Shown piece by piece: positions 10,391-22,300 of a DNA stretch of 64,000 nucleotides. Each line of letters opens with the position of its first letter. Positions within the stretch are counted from its first letter, which is position 1. The notes beneath the pieces are model-generated. The model was not told the DNA's origin, did no database searches, and saw nothing but the letters and a program-made list of their open reading frames with translations. Source of the DNA: Heliocidaris erythrogramma (taxonomy: Eukaryota; Echinodermata; Echinoidea; Camarodonta; Echinometridae); contig CM046866.1 in assembly GCA_025617745.1 (NCBI GenBank), forward strand, positions 17,367,725 to 17,431,724, in the 5' to 3' direction. A program made the translations under genes and the position numbers.

Positions 10391-13300
10391 GTACCGGTAA
10401 CTACTTTATTATTTTACGTATCTTTAAAAAGATCATTGAATATCAAGTGATTTTAAGAGGTTTTGAACACTGCTTATTCTAGTAAAATGTCCAGACATAG
10501 ATAGGATTTGGATGTTTACATTGATGTATCTAATGAGGTTTAAAAAAAAGTAGTCTCTCTCTCTCTCTCTCTCTTCTGTGTATGTGATAAGAAGTGATAA
10601 ACTGCAGGTGTCTGGCAAATTTGTATGAAGCAAAAATTCCTTACATCTTCTATGCCACAAAGTTTAGAAGTAATCATGAAGTGAAAGTGCATTCACTTCA
10701 TACATTTTCAGAGTCAGATTTTTACCTCTATTTTATTGTAAAACTGAGAAATTAAATATCTTTCAAGGGAACAAGCTTCACAGTGCATGCTCCTGTTTTT
10801 GTGAACAGGAAAAAAAATAACCGCTTTCATGCTTTTCTTAGTCAAAATATGGCTTCACATTCAAATTGTTTAGGGGGATTTCGTGCCCTTAGTGCAGAAG
10901 GGGTATAAAGATCAAAGAACCGTCAAGGAATGCTTTTAGCACTAGTATTTCTTTTACTTTGTTCTTGGTTAGTTCTATTTTGTTCCATACGCCACCGACC
11001 ACATCTAAGATTTGATCTGGGGAGCATTTCATCAAACATTTTGTCAGTGATTTTTACTTACAAATTTGCTCTCAGCCAATCAGATGCAAGGATTTCAGTA
11101 GCTTATAACAGTTGTCGGTAAAAATCACAGGCAAAACGCTTGATGAAACGCTCCCCTGATGAATGTATCAAGCTGATAGCCCTTCTTGAGCTTCGATCAT
11201 GACAGAGTTTCAAGTAAAATGATAGTTTTATGTCAATTTATGTTTGTAATGCCATAATACTTGGTTACTTTGGGACATATCTTGGACTTGCTCTCCTATT
11301 CATTGGGTCACTAAATCTGTCATTTAACCCTTTCAAGACAATAAATTTTGATTCAGAGCCCTAAAAAATGTACCAGATGCATGAGTAGAGAGAACAAAAA
11401 ATTTTGCACACGCTGGGTCCATTTTTGTTGCAGGACCGTATTTCCTGTGATGACAGGAATATTAAAAAGGAGAATGAGCTTTAAAATCGCTAAATTAGCA
11501 GTATATTGAGAGGTTTTTTTGTCAACATTGGCAATTTTTTCAACTTTTCAACAAAATTCTTAGCTATGTATGTTGTTTTCAAAGACATTACATTTTAGTA
11601 GAGCTATGTAGCATTAACAAAATATTTTTGTTGCCAATTTGAAGAACAAAACGTGATGAATTTTGCCCTTAAATAATTCCTGTCATGAAAGAGTTAACAG
11701 AGAGATCACTACTATTGATGATGATCGTTCTTCTCATGCTGCAGGTCAGTTGCGTCTGGTAAATGGTGGTCATGATTATGGGAGGCTGGAGATCCTCTAC
11801 AATGGGGAGTGGGGGACAATCTGTGATGACAACTTCGGTATAGAGGATGCAAGGGTGAGACAGTGAATATTACTCAAACGATTGATAATCCAGTTTGGAT
11901 TCGGAGCCAGAATTAGTAACGCATTGCATGTTTTTTCGTTGCAAGATTTAAAATCCAGTAAAGTAGTGTGTAATGTAACTATATATCAAACAGTGCACTA
12001 TATATTACTTAGCTATTTGACAACAGATTCCATTTGACTTTGCTTCACTTGTGGTAGGTTGGAATATGAAAAGAAAGAAAAGGATATGGAGGTCCATACA
12101 TGTCATAATACTCACTTTGTCCATTCATTTTGTACAGCAACACTGGGTGATTTCATGTTCGGTGTTTGTGTTTGGGTTAGTGTTTATTTTGCCGTGAAAT
12201 CATGATCTAACACCGACTATGAAATGAGAAAAAAATCAGTCAGTGTTAGGTGTTGACCTCTGATTTTCTGACGTAGTTCCGGTTGCCGGTGTTTAATTTT
12301 TGTCAAATTTTATCTGCTGAACCGAGCTCGGCAGCTGGTGTTTAATTTCATGTACAAAATTCTATTCACTAACACTATACCCCTAGGGATTAAGAAATTT
12401 TAATTTCACGTTCGGTGTTGGTGTTGGGTGTTGGTACATGTACATGAATGCTAGATATGGAAAATTTTGGTGATTAGCCGTGAGAAATAAAGTCAGGAGG
12501 CATCATTCGCAGTGTAATTTTACAGGTGTTATGAGGTGGTATGTTCATATAGGTCTGAAATTAAATCTAGGCCAACATTTAGTCTAATGTTCGATCTAGA
12601 GCACACGGAAAGGAACTACCTTTGCTTTTTAAAGGAGCGGAAGGAGTGAATAAAAAAATCCTATCTGATTTTTTTCCAGATAGATTTGATAAATATGATG
12701 TAACATATTCCATATTAAAAGACCCAGAGAATCCGCATTATTAACTAGGATTAGCTCTAAATCGACAATCGCAATACAAAAGTCATGAAACTTCAGGGTT
12801 AATCTGAGCCGATGCCCGAAATTTGGCCATTTGCCATACATGTACGCTCTGCGCCGTCCGATCCGGCGTCTAGCTGCATTAGCTACCGCAGCAGAACGTG
12901 AGAAACTTGAGGAAATTAAAATCTAAACTTATTGCTCCTGTCAATACTAGGCATTCCTGTGAAGTTTCTCACTGGTCTCTAGATCAAATAAGGATTGCTT
13001 TTAAAGTTACCGGACTACTCATGCAATTTTACAATATTCTAGACTAATAATTCAGTAGTTAAAAGCAATTTTCTTCTTTGTTTAGAATGGTGCTGACGAC
13101 ATAACCATTGTTGGGCTATCGATGCGCTTTGTTAGGATATCGGTATTGGCTCCTTAATCTGAACAGCTGTGTTGGAGCTCGATTTTAGGAGAATTGTTGC
13201 TCTAAACACCAACACCAAACACCAACAGCTAAATGGACAGTGTAGAAAAAAGCCTTCCAGAGCATGGTAGAGAGAGCAACTACATTAGTAAACTGGTCGA

Positions 13301-16300
13301 TTGGAATGCTGTCGTGTTATTGGCTCCATGAGAGAGCAATGCTATGTTTTTCCAAGCTATCAAAATTAATCCCATAACACCAATACTTTCCACTATGTTT
13401 CCACCATGCAAAATTGGAAAATTTTGAAGATGTCTCAAAGGGAGCAGCACATGCAAGTTTGCACACAAATAAGGATATATGAGACTGCACACACATGCGG
13501 CATGAATCTTCAGCTATTTCTTGTTATATTTCAGATATGAGGACATTTGAAGAGCAATCCTTTTCGTGGGACATTTCTACTATGATGTTCTTACAAACTG
13601 ACATAAAAAAATAAGAAACTCATTATTTTTATGCCTCCGTCCACCGAAGGTGGGTGCCGGAGGCATTATGTTTTCGGGTTGTCCGTCCGTCCGTCTGTGC
13701 GTCCCACTTCTCGTTACCGCGATATCTGAGGTAGGAACCTCAAACTTGGTACTAGTATGTATCCCAGTACGAAGATGAACTGATTAGATTTTGGGGTAAG
13801 TAGGTCAAAGGTCAGAGGTCACAGAGGTCAATTTTCATGAAATTACATGAAATTCTTGGTTTTTAGCACCGTTACCGCGATATCTCAAGAACTGTTTGAG
13901 GTAAGAACTTCAAACTTGGTACTAGTATGTTTCCCTATACGAAGATGAAGTGATTAGATTTTGGGGTAAGGAGGTCAAAGGTCAGAGGTCACAGAGGTCA
14001 ATTTACATGAAATTACATGAAATTCTTGGTTTTTAGCACCGTTACCGCGATATCTCAAGAACTGTTTGAAGTGAAAACTTCAAACTTGGTACCAGTATGT
14101 ATCCCCATAGAAAGAGGAACTGATTAGATTTTGGGGTAGGTAGGTCAAATTTCAGAGGTCACAGAGGTCAATTTACATGAAATTACATAGAATTACTGGT
14201 TTTTAGCACCGTTACCGCGATATCTCAAGAACTATCGGAGGTGAGAACTTCAAACTTGGTACCAGTATGTATCCCCATAGAAAGATGAACTGATTAGATT
14301 TTGGGGTAATTAGGTCAAAGGTCAGAGGTCACAGAGGTCAATTTACATGAAATTACATGAAATTCTTGGTTTTTAGCACCGTTAACGCGATATCTCAAGA
14401 ACTGTTTGATGTGAGAACTTCAAACTTGGTACCAGTATGTATCCCCATAGAAAGAGGAACTGATTAGATTTTGGGGTAGGTAGGTCAAAGTTCAGAAGTC
14501 ACAGAGGTCAATTTACGTGAAATTACATGGAATTACTGGTTTTTAGCCTCGTTATCAAATATTTCTAGAACAGTTTGAGCCATCAACTGAATTTAGGCGG
14601 AGGCATATATAGGAGACGCAGTCGCATTCATCTTGTTCACTTTAACTCACCCTTATCTTTAAGAGACAAGTTAGAACTCAACCTTCATAGATAGAGCCAA
14701 TAATATTAACACATTTTCATGCTATTAAAGAAACCAAAGTTGCATATACTGTACACTTTTTTTATATTACTTGACTGGGTTTTTTTTTCTGCGATGATTA
14801 TTCTTGCAGGTTGCCTGTCGAGAGCTTGGCCTAGATACACTTTCGGTCAATTTCTTTAGTGACGCAAGATACGGTCAAGGAACAGGCGAAATTTGGCTTG
14901 ACGAAGTTGACTGTTCTGGCATTGAATCAACCATAGATAGCTGTTCACACATGTCCTATGGCAGTCATGATTGCACTCATTTTGAAGATGTTGGTATTAC
15001 ATGTGGAACACTTACAGATGGACATATGATAGGTGAAGTAGAATCAGTAATTTGTTTTAATGTGCCACAGGTTAAAGTGTGCCAATCACCTGAAAAAATC
15101 ATTTGTTTACAGCTAGCAAGTATAACATCAACCTCAAAAAACTTATTTTTGCATATTTTGCATATGGTATGATGACATGGAACCTCTAACATATAATATT
15201 TCTTGGTGATTGGTCCCTTTAAGATTCTACATGTAGGTTTCTCTTTCCATGTGGTCCTAAAATTGATATCATGTTGATAGAAAAACAGGGCAATAGTTGA
15301 AAATAATGAATGTGTGTCATATTACAATTGTTTATGCATAGTAAACTATGTGCAAGATAGCATATATAATGCAACAATAACAATAACAATAAAGCGGTCC
15401 GACCTAAAAGATTTTGGCAAGTACAGTCAAACCTGCATAGAAAGACCACCTGTCTATAAAGACCACAATTGCTGTTTCCCTTGAATAAAAAGTGTTTATA
15501 ATTGAAACATGTATTCAAGGAACCTGTACATAAAGACCACCTGCTTCTAAATACCAATTTTCTTGTCTCCCTTGAGGGGTCTTTATATACAGGTATCACT
15601 GTATGAAATTGTTGAGGTTCCGGCAATCAACCACAATGGACACTGTCACATGGCTTAGCTATTTTGGCCCCGTTTCATAAAACTTGTTATCAATAACAAG
15701 TTACAAAAGCTGTTGTAAGCTACTGGAATGCATGATTTGATTGGCTGAGAGCAAATTTGTCATAGAAATGGGGCAGTTGTTATTGATAACAAATTTTATG
15801 AAACAGGGCCCTGATGTTACATCATAGGAGTGCAATGACTGGCTCACAGATATCATTGTAAGGCTGTGTCCCATGAAAATTGCTCACCGAGCAATGTCAT
15901 CTAGACGCTAAAATCGTTGGAGGCTTGTTGAGATGGTGGGACCTACAATAATGATTTTAAATGCCTTTTCCACATACACAATAGAAGCGTAATTTGGGAA
16001 TGATTTATTGTTATCATTATTGTTCAGGTTGGACCACCCTTTTGAAGGCTGCAGAAAGGCAGAGTGAAGCCTTGTTTAAACTCCCTGCCCCTACCTAGTC
16101 AAGACTCTATTTTTTTTTCAAAGCCAAGTCTAAATAGTGTTAGTACCAAACCCCATAGTACACTATATGATTAGCCAGCGATCCGATTTCGGAAGAAAAT
16201 GGAATAGCATTGGATATAAACATTTAAACACTTAAAATAATTTTGATTGAGCTTCTGAATAGTCATATGGATAGTAAAATCGAAAATAAGGCCTATTGCT

Positions 16301-19300
16301 AGCTTTCTAGTTGGAGGAAAGGCCAAATTGGCTCCGAGTCGTAGTGACGTCGGAGCAGTCCTACGATTGTCTACGATTTGAAACGGATTTGGCCCATATT
16401 TCGGGTATAAGGGCGACAGTGCACCCAAATCCTTAAGTGTATCATTCTAATGTTCAGAACCTGAATAAGGTAGGTTTTATGTGTTAAAATGCCCATATTC
16501 AATTATTACACTCTATTTTCAACATCGGATCACTGCTGATTGGATAGTGTGCAGTGAGCTTAAAAGAATAAAAGTATATTTATTTCATGCTCCTTGCAGG
16601 TGACATACGTTTAGCAGACGGTGGTTCTGACTACGGGAGACTGGAAGTTTCAATAAATGGGGTTTGGGGCACTGTCTGCGATGATGGCTTTGACATGTTG
16701 GCTGCAAGGGTAAGAGATTGTATTTAAAGGGGAAGTCCACCTTGATATCTAGATGATTTGAATAAAAGCAGAAAAATGAGAAGAGTAGATTAGTGAAAGT
16801 TTGAGCAAAATCCGATGAGAAATAAAAAAGTAACTTCAGACATTCATAACTTTCTTATTTCTTGTCAGATTTTGCTCAAAGTTTCATTGGTCAGTTTCCT
16901 TTAATTCTTCACCTTCTTTTCAAACCAACTTGATATCAGGTTGTGATTGAATTGAATTAGGAGGGTTTATTAAAACTAGCTAAAAATGCAGCCTAAAAGC
17001 TTATACTGTATGTTTTACAAAAATTTAACAAATTTGTAACATAATAAGATCAACATTGTCAAAATGAAACACATAGTACTTTGACATAATACATCCAAAA
17101 TAAAGTTACGATAAGTGCTTGAATTAGGAATGGCCCAAGTGAAATATTCAGTGTTAAATACAATGTGAAAGGGGAAGTCCACCCTCGTAATTGGTTAATT
17201 TGAATAAAAGCAGAAAAAAAACACGAGAGGAATAGATTAGTGAAAGTTTAAGCAAAAGCCAACAAGAAATAAGAAAGTTATGAATTTTTGAAGTTGTAAT
17301 CAATCGAGCACAAATTGGCAACTTGGTAATGTGTCTTGCGAGCTCCTCTCCCATTTGGTCACTTGTTCAGGAATTCATTAATCGGAGTTTGCGCAAACAT
17401 TCATAGACCGTTTCTTAAACCAACTTGATATCAGAGTGGACTCCCCCTTTAAATGTCTTGTTGTTCTCATGGTATACATGTACATCTCTGATTGTATTCT
17501 CATACCCTGAAAGGGTGTTGAAAGAGTCAATGAATATCTCAACTCCACTCAACTGAAACGAGAGATCATTGCTGATTCACCACTGTTTTTTCTGTAATAA
17601 TAAATGGTGTCGTAGTCCAGTGGTTTAGACACTTGACTGGAGATGTGAAGGTCGTGGGTTCGATCATGATTCTGGGCATGGCACGTAATATATCCTTAAG
17701 CTAGACATTTTATCTCCATTGTTCCTCTCAACCCAGGTGTTAAATGGGTATCCGGTAGGATGCAAAAGTCATTGTGGGTTGTTCAGCATTGTGAGCATCT
17801 GTAAAAGGCACCTAGCTGGAATGCTCCCCAGGGAGTGGAGAAGGTACATACATTGTGTATGAGCAAGCCTTAAAGCTCATGCGCAGTTGTGGAAGCAGAA
17901 AGGAAATTGGAAAGAAACGTGTTGAATATAATCTCATATTGTTCTCCTTGTATCAAAAGATATACGAGTTCATTTGGTATTTCATTCAGGATTTCCAGTA
18001 AATTTTAGTGTAAATATCGGAGAGGAATGCTCGATAACGTCTATACACTGCTCTAGGCTAGGACCGTTCCGCCCGGAAGGTTTGCACAGATGTAGCCTGT
18101 GTATTGCATAAACAGCCCTCCCCCGTAAATATGCCTACTTGTTGTAGTACAGCTTGCCATTTGTACTAGAGTTTTGATCCCTGTCCTGGTATCTACTTGT
18201 AAATTGATTTTCACCATAATGTCTTCTACAAAAGTTAGGGGGAATATTATTTGTATGAACAATTAAATAGACATGAATGGGGAAAGTGGCCCTCGTACCG
18301 TGCATGTTATTTGCCTCCAATATATCTATTCCTTGATTACAGTCTAAACCGCAGACATAATTCAGGGGCTGATCTACATCACATCAATCAGGAATGTTGG
18401 CAGGGTTTGCCCTTAACTTTTTTTTAAACTAGCCAGACGGACTAGTTAGCTCTAATTTTGGGTAGTCCGCCAGAATTTTGACTAGCCACCATGAAAATTG
18501 ACTAGTCCGCCAGCTTAATTTTTTCAAAGCATAACAAACTGTGTACTGAGACGGAATCTATCCAGTTGGCAATAAACATTCTTTTCTCTGCCGCTCTGAC
18601 CCCCCCCCCCCAAAAAAAAATAATATGGCACAAACATCCTATAAGGGTTATCCTGTATCGTTGTATAGTTTTGTAAATTATCTCGTTTAATGTAAATTGT
18701 ATTTTATACTGAGTAAAATAAAAGGAAATGTTGTTACCTTATTATCCCGTGAATGACGGTTCAGATTGTTGATTTTTCAAACAGGAGATATCCGCAAAAA
18801 AGCAAATAAAAAATGAAACTCCATAACGTACAGCATATACTAGCAGAGAACGTGATGGCGACTTCAAACTGTTGGCTAACTTTCGCTAATTCGCTCGCGG
18901 AGGACGTCACGCTTTACCTGTGCTATCTCTATGGGAAATTCGTCTTGTCGTTACAAACTAAAGTTTACGATAATATTCTTGCACTCTCTCTGCATTGTCA
19001 GTTTGATGATTGTATAATTGACCATGATAAATACGGGCATGAGTACGAGTGTTCCAACTTCGCAATAACTATATCACACTCTCATCAAATTGGCAATTAC
19101 TTCTTGGAAATGAAGCTGAATGAAATCATGAGCGACGACAAATTTATTTCGTACCGGTATTGTTTTTTTTTGCTTCGAACAAACGTGTTCCATTCAGCTC
19201 TCCAAAGACAAAGTAAGATTATTGTTTGAATTTGAATGATTGTCGGATGTGTCGACAATGAGCATCGCTTCGTGCGACACTAGAGTGATATTTTGGCTAG

Positions 19301-22300
19301 CCATACGGACTAGAAACTTCTAGTCCGCCGTGATTTTTACTAGCCATTTGCTAAGGGGTCCCCAACGCATACTTTCAAAGACATAGCCTTTCTTTGTGTA
19401 AGAACCATAGAATGAAACAAGGCAAGCTCAAATCACTCTTAAAAAAGGGTGACAATACAGGATTTGATGAATGGGGTCGTGGGTCGTCCAACATAAAATA
19501 AACAACTACTGGGTCTGGGGCCATTCCTAATTCAGCGCTTAACAATTGTAATTTAGTCTCCATCAAGATGATAAGGTATTTTCTTCAAACTCATGCAAGG
19601 TGCGGATGAATAACTTATAATTCTCGGTAAACAAAAGGCTTACCACTTTACCGAGAAAAAAACATGCCCTACAGAGATATGTTTATTTGTTTGGTGTTTT
19701 TCTTATTTCTCCATCTTGGCTTAGCTTCGCGAACGAAGATCTATGAAGGGGGCTGTCCACGTCGATTGCAGGCACGCTGGTGGCTGACAAGGACGATGCG
19801 CGACAGGCAAGTCCGGCCACTGCGACTGCAATCAAAGGTCTGGTCTGGTACTGCTGCCGAGGCTACCCGGCCCTTCCTCCTGCAGCGTTTCTCCCTCAGG
19901 AGTCCTCAAAGGAAGAGACTGCCTGGTGAACGGTGTGGCGCCAGGCCAGCCGGTCATTTGCAAGTGTTGATGCAGGCGTCGAGTGACTTTTTGAGGGAGT
20001 CTTTGTAACGTTTCTTCAGTGCCCCTCTGTCACGGTGACCAGTGGAGAGTTCACCGTACAGGGCTATCTTGGGCAGGCGGTGGTCCTCCATTCTAGAGAC
20101 GTGCCCCGCCCATCTTAGCTGTGACCTCTGCAACATGGCCTCAATGCTGGTGATCTCCGCCTGGCCAAGAACCTCAATGTTTGTGACATAGTCGCTACAA
20201 TGTATGTTGAGGATGGTGCGGAGACAGCGCTGGTGGAAAACGCGCAAGGAGTCGTTGGTGGTGACGGTATGTTACCCATGACTCAGAGCCGTACATCAGG
20301 GTGGGGAGTACAACGGCTCTATAGACGCTGATCTTGGTGCCCTTCTTCAGGTGCTTGTTGTTCCAGACTCTGTTGTAGAGTCTGCCAAAAGCGCTGTTTG
20401 CCTTGGCCAGTCTGTTGTCTACTTCCCTGTCGATCTTGGCATCTGATGTGATGGTGTACCCCAGGTAGGTAAACTGGTGAACTGCTTTCAACTCAGTCTC
20501 GCCAATGGTGATGTGCGGGGGGCGGTACTCTTCCCGGGATGCAGGCTGGACCTCGAGTCCAAAGAGCTGCGCAGCCACTGCAAAGCAGGATGTTAGGCGC
20601 TGCAGGGCCCTTTCAGTGTGGGCCGCGAAGGGCAGCGTCGTCGGCAAAGAGAAGGTCACGGATCAGCTGCTCAAGTGTCTTTGTGTGGGCCTGCAGTCTC
20701 CTGAGATTGACAGACTGCCATCAAGGCTGTAGCGGATATACACGGCATCGTCATCGTCGAGGTCTTCCGTGGCCTGCTTGAGCATCATGCTGAAGAAGAT
20801 ACTGAACAGGGTCGGTGCCAGAACACAAACCCTGTTTCACGCCGTCGACGATGGGGAAGGGTTCAGAGAGGCCGCTGTTTAATCTGACTTGGCCACATTG
20901 ATTTTCATGAAGTTGTATGACCATGTTGAGGAACTTTGGGGGGCAGCCAAGTCGCTCCGTTATCGTCCACAGCCCCTTTCTGCTCACTCTGTCGAATGCT
21001 TTTGTCAGGTCCACGAACGTCACATACAGTCCTTTGTTCTCTTGGAGCTGCCTGAGGACAAACACCATGTCAGTGGTGCTCCTGTTGGCTCTGAAGCCAC
21101 ATTGGGTTTCTGGGAGGTGATCTTCAGCGATGGTGAGTACCAATCTGTTCAGGAGCACTCGAGCGAGGATTTTTCCTGCGATGGAGAGCAGTGTCATCCC
21201 CCGGTAGTTGGAGCAGTCAGACTTTTCTCCTTTGTCATCATCACAGGGTGATGATGACTGCATCACAGAGGTCTCTTGGCAGGCTGCCCTGCTCCCAACA
21301 GCAGACAAGGAGTTCATGCAGCTTGTTGGTAGTGCTGGTCCTCCATCTTTCCGTATCTCTGGTGGGATACCATCAACTCCTGCTGCTTTGCCACTCTTTA
21401 ACTGCCCTATGGCTTTGGTAAGTTCTTCCATAATTGGTGGTTCGTCTAGTTCCGCTTTGACTGGTTGCTGGGGGATGCGGAGGACTGCTGAGTCCTGGAC
21501 AACTCTGTCAGCGCTGAAGAGGGCCTGGAAGTGCTCAGACCAACGGCTCAGAATTGAAGCCCCGGCCGCGAAGAGGGCCTGTCCGTCCTCACTGCGTAAG
21601 GGACTCTGGACCTGGTGAGTAGGGCCGTATACTGCCTTGAGGGCTTCATAAAGCCTCTGTAGTCACCAGTGTCTGCCCATAGCTGAGTTCTCTTTGCGAG
21701 GTTGGTCCACCACTCGCTGGAGGTTGCTGCAAACGAGACAGAAGGCAGCTTTCTTCCCAGGACAAGACGGCTGAGCTAAGTGGAATTGATGGGCTGATCT
21801 CTTCTTTGCCAGAAGTTCCTGGATCTCTTGGTTGTGCTCGTCGAACCAGTCTTTGTTCTTCTTGGTTGTAAAGCCCAAAACTTCTTCAGAAGTCTGCAGG
21901 ATGGCAGTCTTTAGTTGATCCCAGAGTGTTTCAGGAGAGTGGTCTTCTGGGCAGTCGTCGTTTTCAAGCTTGGACTGTAGGCCTGCCTGGAAGTCGGCTT
22001 TTGTTTCAACGGACTGAAGCTTGATGAGATTGAACTTTTTCTTGGGGGCCCTCCCTTTCTCAATTTGGGTTTGAAGTGCAGCTTGAGTTTGCAGCGCACA
22101 AGGCGATTGTCAGTGTGACATTCTGCACTGGGCATCACTCTGGTGCGGAGGACGTCTTTGAGGTCTTGCTGGCGCACTAGAATGTAGTCTATGAGGTGCC
22201 AATGTTTGGACGGAGGATGCATTCACGTGGTTTTCAGACTGTCATTTTGCTGGAAGATGGTGTTGGTGATGGCAAGTTGTTGCTCAGTGCAAAGCTCCAA

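Noticed and set aside
14804-15172. Stand-alone 122-codon protein
   Set aside because: Its ATG spans the splice acceptor; only 14810-15032 is SRCR exon, and the rest is intron read-through.
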